A stretch of DNA of 64,000 bases from Phycisphaerales bacterium. Its GTDB lineage: Bacteria > Planctomycetota > Phycisphaerae > Phycisphaerales > UBA1924. Shown here piece after piece: positions 16,609-24,905 of this stretch. The position numbers were made by a program, and so were the translations under genes. The first letter of the stretch is position 1; each line of letters starts with the position of its first letter. The notes below the pieces were generated by a model, which was not told the DNA's origin, did no database searches, and saw nothing but the letters and a program-made list of their open reading frames with translations. The stretch lies in NCBI GenBank assembly GCA_020849615.1, contig JADLFW010000012.1, forward strand, positions 124,001 to 188,000, written 5' to 3'.

Positions 16609-17697
16609 TCAGGCGGGGATGCGGAGTTCGGTTCCGACCTTCATGTTCTCGGGGTCGACGCCGGGGTTGGCCTTGATGAGGTCGTTGACGCGCTTCTGGC
16701 TGCCGAGGATGCGCTGGGCGATGGCGATCATGGTGTCGTTCTTCTGGACCTTGTAGACGGCGGGCCGCGAGGGCTTGGCGGCCTCGCCGGACTTCCGCAC
16801 GGGCTTGGGATCGACGAGGGCGGGGAGATCAGCCTTGGCGACCTGGGTGGCGGGCCGGCCGAGCAGCGTGTCGAGGGTGGGGACGAGGATGCGGCCGCCC
16901 GCGCGGGGCTGGCCATCCTTGGTGAGGCGGTCGCGGTTGTAGGCCTGGAGGGCCTTCCAGTGGCGGGCATCCTTATAGAAGCGGAGGGAGAGCTCGTAGA
17001 GAGTGTCGCCTTCCTCGATGGTGTACTCGGTGACCTTGGGCGCGGCGGGCGGTTCGACGATGGCCGGGGGCGTGGTCGTCGGGAGAATCGTCGTCGCCGC
17101 GGTGTCGCCCGACGCGATCTGCGCCGGAGAGGAGGGCCTGGAGCCGGGCTGGCCCGGCGTCTGGCTGATGACGAGGGGGTTGTCGAGATGGGCGCCATCG
17201 GGGGGGAGGATGCCGCGCTCAACGGGGGTGACCATCGGGCCGAGGGCGACCTTGCCATCGGGGGAGGTCTGCGGGGAGGTGGAGGGTGAAGCGCCCGCGA
17301 TGGCGGGCGACGGGGCGGGCCCGAAGGGGCTGCCGGGATCGCCGGGGAGCGGCGTCGGGCGGGCCGCGGGAGGGTCCTTGAGCGCCGGGGTGCGGTCACT
17401 GGCCGGCTTGATCTCGGCGGAGGGGGGGATGGAAGTGAGGGAGGAGGCCGGCTCGGCGATGCGCGGGAGTTCTGCGCGTCGCGCCCGTGATAGGTGGTCG
17501 GAGACCAGCACGGTCACGAACAGAACGAGTGAAAAACCGACGATCAATGCGAGTTTAAGTTCACGGGTCACGGTCGTGCGTCCTTGCTCTTCCGGCGGAG
17601 CGTAGGAGGCGAGCCCGACGACGCGGAAGGCGTCCATGCTTCCGGTCCGTCCATCGGAATCCGCCGCTCCAGCCTTTCGACTGACCGGCTGCATCAT
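16609..17697 (-). CDS. Membrane-anchored double-LysM protein in the division cluster
   Basis: A 362-residue protein with a cytosolic N-terminus, one membrane span (LALIVGFSLVLFVTVLVSD, about residues 48-66), a long Pro/Ser-rich linker and two C-terminal LysM peptidoglycan-binding domains. The first LysM starts VTEYTIEEGDTLYELSLRFYKD and the second YKVQKNDTMIAIAQRILGSQ, ending GTELRIPA. No hydrolase domain is present, so it likely tethers the membrane or divisome to the wall. Its ATG overlaps the rsmH TGA (ATGA). Finding it between rsmH and the FtsL-like gene is unusual for a dcw cluster and suggests a role in septation or wall remodelling. Confidence 0.8.
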   Translation of the reverse strand: MMQPVSRKAGAADSDGRTGSMDAFRVVGLASYAPPEEQGRTTVTRELKLALIVGFSLVLFVTVLVSDHLSRARRAELPRIAEPASSLTSIPPSAEIKPASDRTPALKDPPAARPTPLPGDPGSPFGPAPSPAIAGASPSTSPQTSPDGKVALGPMVTPVERGILPPDGAHLDNPLVISQTPGQPGSRPSSPAQIASGDTAATTILPTTTPPAIVEPPAAPKVTEYTIEEGDTLYELSLRFYKDARHWKALQAYNRDRLTKDGQPRAGGRILVPTLDTLLGRPATQVAKADLPALVDPKPVRKSGEAAKPSRPAVYKVQKNDTMIAIAQRILGSQKRVNDLIKANPGVDPENMKVGTELRIPA

Positions 17698-18683
17698 ACC
17701 AGACCTCGCGGCGCATCACCAGGCGCAGCGCGGTGTGGAGTCGGTGTTGAATCGCGCCCGATCCGGATGACCCGGAGCCTGGCCGACCGTGCTCTGGGGT
17801 TCGCTGCGATCTCGCGTTCGGAGGGGCGGGTGAACCCATCCCCGACCTCCGAGGCCCGGCCCTGCGATGTCAGCTCGCCGAAGATGCGCTTGACGGGGCG
17901 GTCTTCGAGCGAGTGGAAGGCGATGATGCCGACCGTGGCGCCGGGCCGGAGCCAGGACGGTTCGCCGCGGGCGGCGGCCCCGCACGCGGCGCTGATGCGG
18001 TACAGGAGCGATTCCAGCCCGCCGATCTCGTCGTTGACGGCGATGCGGAGGGCCTGGAAGGTGCGGGTCGCGGGGTCGACGGCCTGTCCCCGGGCCGGGG
18101 GTAGGGCCGAACGGACGACCTCCGCGAACCGAGCCGTGGTCAATATCGGATGCTCCGCACGGGCGCGGACCAGTTTTCGCGCGATGCGGCGGGCGGCGGG
18201 TTCCTCGCCGAAGTCCTCGATGAGCCGGGCGAGTTCGCCTTCGGTGAGGGATCCGACCAGATCGGCGGCGGAAACGGGCAGGGAGGGGTCGAGGCGCATG
18301 TCGAGCGGGCCATCGCGCATGAAAGAAAATCCACGCTGGGGATCATCCATCTGGCTGGAGGAGAACCCCAGATCGGCGAGGGCGAGGTCGGCGGCGAGGC
18401 CCGCCTCTTCGAGCCGGGCGGGGAGCTCGGCGTAGTTGCCGAGGAAGGTGATGAGGCGGATGCCGGGGGCGGCGGCCCGGACGTTGACTTCGGCGAGGGC
18501 GAGGTTGGCGGGGTCGACATCATTGAGGATGACGCTGCCGCCGGGGGAGAGTCGGCGGGCGATCTCGACGGCGTGGCCGCCGAGGCCGGCGGTGCAGTCG
18601 GCGTAGACCTGGCCCGGCCGGGGGTCGAGGAGGGAGAGGACCTCATCGAGGAGGACGGGGATGTGTCGAGCGTGGGCGGTCAC
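17694..18683 (-). CDS. rsmH: 16S rRNA (cytosine(1402)-N(4))-methyltransferase RsmH
   Basis: Methylates N4 of C1402 in the decoding centre of 16S rRNA using SAM. The 329-residue protein begins VTAHARHIPVLLDEVLSLL, with the SAM-binding motif ADCTAGLGGHA and the family signatures LADLGFSSSQMDDPQRGFSFMRDGPLDMRLD and IIAFHSLEDRPVKRIF. The GTG at 18683 is the chosen start; codons farther upstream run into the divergent sppA gene. It heads the operon rsmH, LysM gene, FtsL-like gene, ftsI. mraZ, which normally precedes rsmH, is absent here; sppA is divergent instead, and the 64-nt gap must hold both promoters. Confidence 0.95.
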   Translation of the reverse strand: MTAHARHIPVLLDEVLSLLDPRPGQVYADCTAGLGGHAVEIARRLSPGGSVILNDVDPANLALAEVNVRAAAPGIRLITFLGNYAELPARLEEAGLAADLALADLGFSSSQMDDPQRGFSFMRDGPLDMRLDPSLPVSAADLVGSLTEGELARLIEDFGEEPAARRIARKLVRARAEHPILTTARFAEVVRSALPPARGQAVDPATRTFQALRIAVNDEIGGLESLLYRISAACGAAARGEPSWLRPGATVGIIAFHSLEDRPVKRIFGELTSQGRASEVGDGFTRPSEREIAANPRARSARLRVIRIGRDSTPTPHRAAPGDAPRGLV

Positions 18684-18747
18684 GAGCGGGTAGCGTAGTG
18701 CAGCGCCGCGGATGGACCGGGGCGCGCGAGCCGAGGGAGGCGCAGGG

Positions 18748-19809
18748 ATGGAGAATTGCCGGGCCGGATGGGGACGAGCGGTCGGTTTCGCGGGCGCGAT
18801 CGGCGCTGCGCTGCTGCTGGGGGGCTGCCTGCCCACGAGCGTGACGGTGAGCCTGCGGGGCGGGCGGGAGAAGCTGGAGCAGGTGGTGGTGCTGGCGGAC
18901 CCGGGGGCGCCGACGGCGAAGGTGGCGATGATCGATGTGCGCGGGCTGATCGCGGATGTGTCGACGCCGACTTTGCTGGGTGAAGGGCCCAACCCCGTGG
19001 ATGAAGTGGTGACGCGGCTGATCGCGGCGGAGCAGGACAGCGCGGTGAAGGCGGTGGTGCTGCGGATCAGTTCGCCGGGGGGGACGGTGACGGCGAGCGA
19101 CATCCTGTACCGCGAGGTGGAGGGGTTCAGGTCTCGGACGAAGAAGCCGGTGGTGGTGTCCATGGGCGAGATCGCCGCCAGCGGCGGGTATTACCTTTCG
19201 CTTGCCGGGGACCGGATCCTGGCCGAGCCCACGACCCTGACCGGGTCGATCGGGGTGATCATCCCGTCGATCAACTTCAGCGAGGGCCTGAATCGGATCG
19301 GCATCAAGTCGCGGTCGATCAAGTCGGGGGCGAACAAGGACCTGGCCAATCCGCTGGAGCCGATCCGAGAATCGCAGTACGCGGTGCTTCAGAACGTGGT
19401 GGATGAGTTCTACGCGAAGTTCAGGGGGCTGGTGGTGGCGCGCCGGCCCGGGCTGAAGGCCGAGAATCTCGCGGATGCGACGGACGGGAGGATCATCACG
19501 GGGGCGCGGGCGGCGGAGCTGGGGCTGGTGGATGGGCTGGGCGGGGTGCGGGATGCTTTCGCGGCCGCCAAAGAACTCGCAGGCGTCAAGAGCGGCACAC
19601 TCGTCAAGTTCACCTACGGGGGCGCGGAAGGGATGACGCGGTCGCCGTACGCGGGGGCGGGGCCCGGCAATCGGCCCGTGCTCGTGGGCCCGGGTTCGGG
19701 GGAGACGGAAGTCAACCTGATGCAGGTGAAGGTGGAAGGCCCGGGGGGCGCCGCGATGGAGGGCGCGGGGGTGTATTACCTGTGGGGGCCGCAGTGGTGG
19801 GCGGAGTGA
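18748..19809 (+). CDS. sppA: Signal peptide peptidase SppA-like lipoprotein
   Basis: Serine protease of the S49 family that degrades cleaved signal peptides at the membrane. The 353-residue protein starts at the ATG after GGAGGCGCAGGG and carries a lipobox (LLGGC, Cys27), so it should be membrane-tethered by lipid rather than a span. Catalytic Ser145 is in EIAASGGYYLS and the general-base Lys197 in IKSGANKD, both with the usual context. The single-protomer length matches the short Bacillus-type SppA, not the tandem E. coli form. It is divergent from rsmH and 32 nt upstream of the saccharopine dehydrogenase gene, which may be co-transcribed. Confidence 0.9.
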   Translation: MENCRAGWGRAVGFAGAIGAALLLGGCLPTSVTVSLRGGREKLEQVVVLADPGAPTAKVAMIDVRGLIADVSTPTLLGEGPNPVDEVVTRLIAAEQDSAVKAVVLRISSPGGTVTASDILYREVEGFRSRTKKPVVVSMGEIAASGGYYLSLAGDRILAEPTTLTGSIGVIIPSINFSEGLNRIGIKSRSIKSGANKDLANPLEPIRESQYAVLQNVVDEFYAKFRGLVVARRPGLKAENLADATDGRIITGARAAELGLVDGLGGVRDAFAAAKELAGVKSGTLVKFTYGGAEGMTRSPYAGAGPGNRPVLVGPGSGETEVNLMQVKVEGPGGAAMEGAGVYYLWGPQWWAE

Positions 19810-19841
19810 GTGGGAAGAGGGAATCAGGGGACAGGGGACAG

Positions 19842-20993
19842 ATGATGCTGAAGGCGATCGTGCTGGGCGCGGGGCGGGTGGGGGCGGTGATGGCGGCGGA
19901 CCTGGCGCGGGACTCCGCGTTTGAGGTGACCGTCGCGGATGTGCGCGAGGAGGCGCTGGCGAGGGCGCGGGAGTGGTCGGGCGGGAAAGCGCGGGCCGTG
20001 CAGGTGGACCTCTCGAGCCCGGCGGCGATCAGGGAGGCGGTGGGCCCGTTCGATGTCGTGCTGGGGTCGCTGGCGAGCCACCTGGGGTTCGGGGCGCTGC
20101 GGGCGATCATCGAGGCGGGGAAGAACTACGCGGACATCTCGTTCATGCCGGAGGATGCGATCGACCTGGATGGGCTCGCGAAGGAGCGCGGGGTGACGGC
20201 GGTTGTGGACATCGGCGTGGCGCCGGGGATGAGCAACCTGCTGGCGGGGTACGAGGCCGGGCGGATGACGAGGTGCGAGGAGATCGAGATCTACGTGGGC
20301 GGGCTGCCGAAGGTGAGGCGGTGGCCGTTTGAGTACAAGGCGGGGTTCAGCCCCGCCGATGTGATCGAGGAGTACACCCGGCCCGCGCGGATCGTGGAGC
20401 ACGGGAAGATCGTGGTGCGCGAGGCGCTGAGCGAGCCGGAGCTGATGGACCTGCCGCACGTGGGGACGGTGGAGGCGTTCAACACGGATGGGCTGAGGAG
20501 CCTGGCGTACACGATGAAGGTGCCGCGGATGAAGGAGAAGACGCTGAGGTTCCCGGGGCACATTGAGCTGATGCGGGTGTTCCGGGAGACGGGGCTGTTC
20601 TCGAAGGAGGCGATCGAGGTGGGCGGCGTGCGGGTGAAGCCGCTGGAGGTGATCTCGGCGCTGATGTTCCCGAAGTGGAACTACGGGCCCGGCGAGGCGG
20701 ACCTGACGGTGATGCGGATCGTGAATGTCGGCGAGAAGGATGGGGAGCGGGTGCGGGTGACATGGGACCTGTACGACGAGTACGACGCGAGGACGGGCTG
20801 GACGAGCATGGCGCGGACGACGGCGTTCCCGGCGACGATCATGGCGAGGCTGATCGCGGGTGGGAAGTTCCGGAGGCCCGGCGTCATTCCGCCGGAGCTG
20901 GCGGCGGATGCGCCGGGGCTGGTGGAAGCGATGCTGGCGGGGTTGAAGGAGAGAGGGGTGAGGTATGAGCGGAAGGAAGAAGTGACGGAGTGA
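19842..20993 (+). CDS. Saccharopine dehydrogenase family oxidoreductase
   Basis: A 383-residue NAD(P)-dependent enzyme. The N-terminal Rossmann motif is KAIVLGAGRVGAVMAADLA, followed by a substrate domain with VVDIGVAPGMSNLLAGYEAG and IYVGGLPKVRRWPFEYKAGFSP, typical of saccharopine reductase/dehydrogenase and its relatives in lysine or polyamine metabolism. Two adjacent ATGs at 19842 and 19845 are possible starts. The exact substrate is uncertain: lysine-ketoglutarate chemistry, carboxynorspermidine synthase or another opine are all options. No lysine-pathway neighbour helps. Codon use is host-like. Confidence 0.85.
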   Translation: MMLKAIVLGAGRVGAVMAADLARDSAFEVTVADVREEALARAREWSGGKARAVQVDLSSPAAIREAVGPFDVVLGSLASHLGFGALRAIIEAGKNYADISFMPEDAIDLDGLAKERGVTAVVDIGVAPGMSNLLAGYEAGRMTRCEEIEIYVGGLPKVRRWPFEYKAGFSPADVIEEYTRPARIVEHGKIVVREALSEPELMDLPHVGTVEAFNTDGLRSLAYTMKVPRMKEKTLRFPGHIELMRVFRETGLFSKEAIEVGGVRVKPLEVISALMFPKWNYGPGEADLTVMRIVNVGEKDGERVRVTWDLYDEYDARTGWTSMARTTAFPATIMARLIAGGKFRRPGVIPPELAADAPGLVEAMLAGLKERGVRYERKEEVTE

Positions 20994-21069
20994 GGGAGGC
21001 CCGGAGGCACGCGGGGTCGTGGGCGACGGGGTTGGAAAGACGCCGGCCCGGCTCCGAAGAAGTGGGTGC

Positions 21070-21636
21070 ATGAAGGTGATGAGCGGAGATCCGGACATCC
21101 TGGTGGACCTGACGACGGCCCGGACGGAGTTCGAGGCGCAGACGATCGCCAATGCGCTGGAGGCGCACGGGCTGGAGGCGAAGGTCTTCGCGAACGTGGG
21201 GTCGGTGATGCAGTGGGAAGTGGCGGTGAGCCAGCCGATCAAGGTGGCGGTGCGGCGGCGGGACCTTGAGGCGGCCCGGAGCATTCTCAAGACGATCCGG
21301 GCCGAGTCGATCGATGTGGACTGGGATGAGGTGGATACGGGGGATGAGAAGTCGCTGCGTGAGGCCGAGGTGCGGGTGCTGATGCAGGAGCGGTGCCCGC
21401 GGTGCGGGTACGACCTGGCGGGGCTTGATCCGGCGCGGTCGTGCCCGGAGTGCGGCGAGAATCAGCGGGAGAGGCTGGAGCGGGCGGTGGCGCGGGCGGC
21501 GGGCCAGGCCCGGCCCGGCGGTGCGCCGCGCGGGCGGAAGCGGCTGGTGCTGTGGGTTGGGCTGGGGCTGATTGCGGTGCTGGTGCTGGATGCGGTGGTC
21601 GGGTGGGGACGGTGGATGTGGAGCTGGATGGAGTAG
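21070..21636 (+). CDS. DUF2007/zinc-ribbon membrane protein, copy 1
   Basis: A 188-residue protein. Residues 1-75 match the DUF2007 putative signal-transducing domain (DPDILVDLTTARTEFEAQTIANALEAHGLEAKVF then a beta-strand and PIKVAVRRRDLEAARSIL). Next comes a zinc ribbon with two CPxCG knuckles (CPRCGYDLAG and CPECGENQ), and a C-terminal membrane span (LVLWVGLGLIAVLVLDAVVGW). It is probably anchored in the inner membrane with the domains in the cytosol. The ATG at 21070 is chosen by alignment with its paralogue at 22705. The role is unknown. The two copies share upstream sequence ending GGTGCATG, showing that the 5' region was duplicated as well. Confidence 0.75.
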   Translation: MKVMSGDPDILVDLTTARTEFEAQTIANALEAHGLEAKVFANVGSVMQWEVAVSQPIKVAVRRRDLEAARSILKTIRAESIDVDWDEVDTGDEKSLREAEVRVLMQERCPRCGYDLAGLDPARSCPECGENQRERLERAVARAAGQARPGGAPRGRKRLVLWVGLGLIAVLVLDAVVGWGRWMWSWME

Positions 21637-21768
21637 TGGTGACAGCCTGACTCAACGGACCGGTCGGGTGGGGCCGCGACCGCCGAAGCGGCGGTCACGG
21701 GCACGGCGGCGAAGCACGGCGGGGGAGTCGGGGGCACCTGCCCGCGGAACACTACGCGACTGCAGATT

Positions 21769-22329
21769 CTACAATTCAGCCGGAGACACGAGAGTTGGTA
21801 ATGGGCCGTTCAAGGAACTCCATTGCTTCACCAAGGCGGCCTCGCTATCAAATCTGTACAACAGCCCGCTTTGACAGTTAAGTTGGAACCACACTGAAAC
21901 AAGCACACCCGGGTTAGATGTCAGTGGCCACCTGTATTCCCCAACTATTTTATGTCCCTTCCTCGCCACTTTGACAACTCCCGGCCAAACAAGACGTGCG
22001 TCCAGTTCGACGTCACTCAGCGGCGGCACTCGCACCGTGCCCCCCGTCCCATCTATGATATAGCAAGTGCGCTGATCTTCTATAACAAGTTGATATCCGT
22101 TTGGTAGTGATTTAACGACGCAGGGACCATATCGTCGTTCGCAGCCCGCCAAGAAACCAGACGCAATCACGACCGCGGCAACAGTGCAACCAATCCCACG
22201 TATGGCAGACAGGCTCCTGGTCTTTATAGACCGTTTCCCCTTCGGGCGCGGGCCGCGCGCGTGGCTCCGCTGTCCCGGCCCGTTCCGCGGGTGGCTCGCC
22301 CACCGGTCCGTTTCGCTCTCTCCGTTCAT
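21769..22329 (-). CDS. Putative lipoprotein of unknown function, atypical composition
   Basis: Up to 186 residues. A hydrophobic segment ending FLAGC (GCTVAAVVIASGFLAGCERRYG) looks like a lipoprotein signal peptide, but the only ATG in frame is 45 residues upstream of it, giving an odd basic, Pro/Gly-rich leader; the true start may be a nearer non-canonical codon. The mature part is beta-rich with two further Cys and no known domain. From about 21770 to 22220 the DNA is clearly less GC-rich than the surroundings, and the gene sits between two DUF2007 paralogues, so it was probably inserted there. Whether it is expressed is unclear. Confidence 0.5.
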   Translation of the reverse strand: MNGESETDRWASHPRNGPGQRSHARGPRPKGKRSIKTRSLSAIRGIGCTVAAVVIASGFLAGCERRYGPCVVKSLPNGYQLVIEDQRTCYIIDGTGGTVRVPPLSDVELDARLVWPGVVKVARKGHKIVGEYRWPLTSNPGVLVSVWFQLNCQSGLLYRFDSEAALVKQWSSLNGPLPTLVSPAEL

Positions 22330-22504
22330 TTACCTTCACTTCCCGACCGCAGCGTCGGTCGCGGTTGCGGCGCTGGTACCCATTCTGCCGGCGGGGGCCC
22401 GGCTCTCCGCGAAGGAGAGATTACCGGCTTCGCGCACGGGCGGGCAAGCCGCCCGTGGCACGAATCCGTGGTGGACCGCGGTGATGGCGCGTGGTGGGGA
22501 CATC

Positions 22505-22550
22505 CGGCCCTCGCTTGCGCTTCGGGCTCGTGGGTCATCGAGCGAGGTCG
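22505..22550. repeat. Planctomycete-type dispersed repeat motif
   Basis: The stretch CTTGCGCTTCGGGCTCGTGG (22514-22533) lies inside an imperfect inverted repeat, CCTCGCT (22509-22515) and AGCGAGG (22541-22547). On the minus strand it reads as MTHEPEAQAR, a peptide that I remember from many spurious planctomycete gene calls and that marks a dispersed non-coding repeat. Only one copy is in this window. The rest of 22330-22704 shows GC-rich sequence without a convincing gene. Confidence 0.4.
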
Positions 22551-22704
22551 GCGGGGGGTGGATGGCCCGCGCTGGCGCTTCGCGGGCCCCGGCCACGGGC
22601 TGATCGGTTACGCTCACGGGCGGGCGGGCCCGGCGTCGGCCCGGGAGGCTGAAAGGGCCGGGCTGATGTGCAAGGAACTCGGCCCGGCTGAGCAGACGGG
22701 GTGC

Positions 22705-23250
22705 ATGCGAGTGAACAGTGCCGACCCTGACATCCTCGTCGACCTGACCACGGCCCGGACGGAGATCGAGGCGCAGGGGATCGCCGATGCGCTGGGCGCG
22801 CGGGGGATTCCGGCGAAGGTGTTCGCGAACGCGGGGATGGTCATCGCGTGGGATGCGGCGGGGCAGTCGATCCGGGTCGCGGTGCGTCGGCGGGACCTGG
22901 AGGATGCGCGGACGATCCTGCGCGAGTTGCCGGCCGAGGCGGTGCGCATCGACTGGTCGCGGATCGACACGGGGGACCCGACACCGCCGGAGGATGACCG
23001 CGAGGTGTGCTCGCAGTGCGGGTACGCGCTGCACGGCACGCCGGAGGCCCGGCGGTGCCCGGAGTGCGGGGCGGCGATCGAGCCGACGCAGCGCGAGATG
23101 GCATCGCTGCCCGAGGATGCGGAAGTGGCCTGGCGGAAGCCGGTGATCGGCGGCGGGTCGGGCCGGGCCCGCTGGAAGCGGGTGGAGAAGATCCTGATCG
23201 GGCTGATGATCGTGGCGGGAGCGGTGTGGGGGGCGTTGCGGCTGCTGTAG
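22705..23250 (+). CDS. DUF2007/zinc-ribbon membrane protein, copy 2
   Basis: A 181-residue paralogue of the protein at 21070. The DUF2007 part (DPDILVDLTTARTEIEAQGIADALGARGIPAKVF) is very similar, the zinc ribbon has CSQCGYALHG and CPECGAAI, and a short C-terminal membrane span (ILIGLMIVAGAVWGALRLL) follows. The ATG at 22705 sits in the same GGTGCATG context as copy 1. Divergence is greatest in the linker and membrane segment. The gene is separated from copy 1 by a lower-GC lipoprotein gene on the other strand and a repeat-containing spacer, so an original tandem pair was probably split by insertion. Confidence 0.75.
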   Translation: MRVNSADPDILVDLTTARTEIEAQGIADALGARGIPAKVFANAGMVIAWDAAGQSIRVAVRRRDLEDARTILRELPAEAVRIDWSRIDTGDPTPPEDDREVCSQCGYALHGTPEARRCPECGAAIEPTQREMASLPEDAEVAWRKPVIGGGSGRARWKRVEKILIGLMIVAGAVWGALRLL

Positions 23251-23278
23251 TCACCGTGCCGAATGCCATCAGGCCCGG

Positions 23279-23638
23279 CTACCTGGCTCGCGCGGTTACC
23301 GCGGCTTCCACCGCCGACAGGAGCGTCACCAGCCGTTTGCTGATCGGGTCGATCTGGTTGTACGCGGCCTCCGCTTCGGAGGCGCGGCCCGCGGCCTTGA
23401 GCTCCATGATCTGGCGGACCTGGCGGTGGAGCTCCTCGTGAACCGATTCGAGCTGTTTCATCTCCGCGATCGAGCCGTACTTTCCCAGGCCCTCGCTATA
23501 GAGCCACTTGCCCAGGTCGCATTCCCGATGGCTTGTGGCCTGGGCGGCGGTGAGCCCCGGCTTTCCATCGAGGAACTCACGGATGTGGAGCTTCCACGAC
23601 GAGTGCTTGAGCTTGGCGCCCATGAAGTCGAAGTTCAT
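23279..23638 (-). CDS. Stand-alone CZB (chemoreceptor zinc-binding) domain protein
   Basis: A 119-residue cytosolic protein consisting of one CZB domain. The zinc-ligand pattern is present: His in LKHSSWKLHI, the CDLGKWLY core motif with Cys, and His in SVHEELHRQV, plus a further His before the Cys (SHREC). In other bacteria CZB domains sit on chemoreceptors or diguanylate cyclases and sense zinc or hypochlorous acid; here it has no partner domain. An AGGAGGT site precedes the ATG at 23638. It is 16 nt downstream of the M29 aminopeptidase gene, a metal enzyme, and is likely co-transcribed with it, so a metal-related link is possible but inferred. Confidence 0.85.
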   Translation of the reverse strand: MNFDFMGAKLKHSSWKLHIREFLDGKPGLTAAQATSHRECDLGKWLYSEGLGKYGSIAEMKQLESVHEELHRQVRQIMELKAAGRASEAEAAYNQIDPISKRLVTLLSAVEAAVTARAR

Positions 23639-23654
23639 ATGCACCTCCTGAGGA

Positions 23655-24785
23655 TCAACTCTGCCAACCGGGGATCGTGAACTGTCCATCCTTGTGGAAG
23701 ACCTGTCCATCGGCTTCGATGGTGCCGCCCTGGCGGAGGTCGCAGACCATGTCCCAGTGCAGGCCCGACTCGTTGGTGGAGCCGCTCTCGGGGTAGCCGG
23801 CCCCCACTGCCGCGTGGAAGGTGCCGCCGATCTTCTCATCGAAGAGGGTGTTGCGGCTGAACTCCTGAATCTCGTAGTTGGTGCCGATGGCGATCTCGCC
23901 CATGGTGCGGGCGCCGGCATCCTGGTCGAGCATTTTGAAGAGGAAATCCTCGTTCTTGGTCGCGGAGGCGTCGACGACGCGGCCCGCCTTGAACCGGAGG
24001 CGCACGCCGTGGACTTCGCGGCCCTGGTAGACGGCGGGGAAGGTGTAGTTGACGTGGCCATCGGCGCCCTGCGGCCCGGCGAAGACCTCGCCATCGGGGA
24101 AGTTCTCGTGGCCCGCGCAGTTGATCCAGGTGGATTTGGAGACATCGACGGTGAGGTCGGTGCCGTCGTTGCCATCTCGCGAGGGCGCGCGGAAGCGGAG
24201 TTGCTTCTTGCCCTGGAGGTGCTCGCGGACGCGTTCCTGGCGGGTGTGGATCTGCTGCCAGGCGGCGACGGGGTCGGGGAGGTGGAGGAGCCCGGCGCGG
24301 AAGACGAAGTCCTCGTACTGGGTGAGGCTCATCTCGGCATCCTGGGCGGAGGCGAGGGTGGGGAACTGGGTGCCGCACCAGCGGAGGGAGCCGGAGGCGG
24401 CGCGGTCCATGACGGTCTTGAGGATGGGGCGGCGGGCCTGCTGGAGGAGGGCGGTGCGGGCGGGGTCGAAGCGGCTGAGGTTCTTGGTGTTGCGTTCGGC
24501 CCACATGGAGATGCGGACATCGACGGTCTGGACGGTGTGGAGGAGGATGGGAGAGGTGAAGCGGACCTGGTCATCGGAGCCCTCGGTGACGAGGACTTCG
24601 GTGAGTTCCTCGGAGACGGGCATCCAGATGGGGTTGGCGCCGGCCCGGAGGCAGGCGGCGTAGAGGGCGGAAAGGAGGGGCATGGCGACGGGCTCGCCGA
24701 TGAGGGCGACGAGGTCGCCTTTTTTGACGCGGGTGGAGTAGCGGACAAGGACATCGGCGAGGCGCTGGATGCGGGGGTCGTTCAC
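23655..24785 (-). CDS. M29-family metallo-aminopeptidase
   Basis: A 376-residue cytosolic aminopeptidase of the thermophilic metalloprotease family (AmpS/T type), which removes N-terminal residues with two divalent metals. Family blocks with likely metal ligands are seen: NFPDGEVFAGP, GEIAIGTNYEI, DEKIGGTFHAAVGAGYPESG and HWDMVCDLRQGG (Glu, Glu, His, Tyr, His, Asp). The start is GTG at 24785 with AAGGAGATAT upstream. It is followed on the same strand by the CZB protein gene and is divergent from the OmpH gene. Length is normal for the family. Confidence 0.92.
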   Translation of the reverse strand: MNDPRIQRLADVLVRYSTRVKKGDLVALIGEPVAMPLLSALYAACLRAGANPIWMPVSEELTEVLVTEGSDDQVRFTSPILLHTVQTVDVRISMWAERNTKNLSRFDPARTALLQQARRPILKTVMDRAASGSLRWCGTQFPTLASAQDAEMSLTQYEDFVFRAGLLHLPDPVAAWQQIHTRQERVREHLQGKKQLRFRAPSRDGNDGTDLTVDVSKSTWINCAGHENFPDGEVFAGPQGADGHVNYTFPAVYQGREVHGVRLRFKAGRVVDASATKNEDFLFKMLDQDAGARTMGEIAIGTNYEIQEFSRNTLFDEKIGGTFHAAVGAGYPESGSTNESGLHWDMVCDLRQGGTIEADGQVFHKDGQFTIPGWQS

Positions 24786-24905
24786 GAGATATCTCCTTGG
24801 CGTCCGGCACTATACCCGGGGCTGGGCGGCGCCGGACGGCGCTAGACTTGCGGGTTACGGGGCCAATCCATCCACTTCCACACGCAATCAATGACGGGAG
24901 CGACC

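Noticed and set aside
15943-17289. Plus-strand protein of about 448 residues across the LysM and FtsL-like genes
   Set aside because: Gly/Ala/Val-rich antisense frame with no recognisable domain; the minus strand carries LysM domains and coupled starts.
18684-19163. N-terminal extension of RsmH
   Set aside because: It overlaps the divergent sppA gene and has no RsmH similarity; the GTG at 18683 fits the family.
19824-21290. Minus-strand protein of about 488 residues opposite the saccharopine dehydrogenase
   Set aside because: Arg/His/Pro-rich composition typical of antisense frames in GC-rich DNA.
22326-22538. Small protein MTHEPEAQAR...
   Set aside because: Matches a peptide I know as an artefact of a planctomycete repeat; kept only as a repeat feature.
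24786-24905. Regulatory dyad between the M29 peptidase and OmpH genes
   Set aside because: Only short GC-rich partial repeats were seen, nothing above what is expected in this composition.
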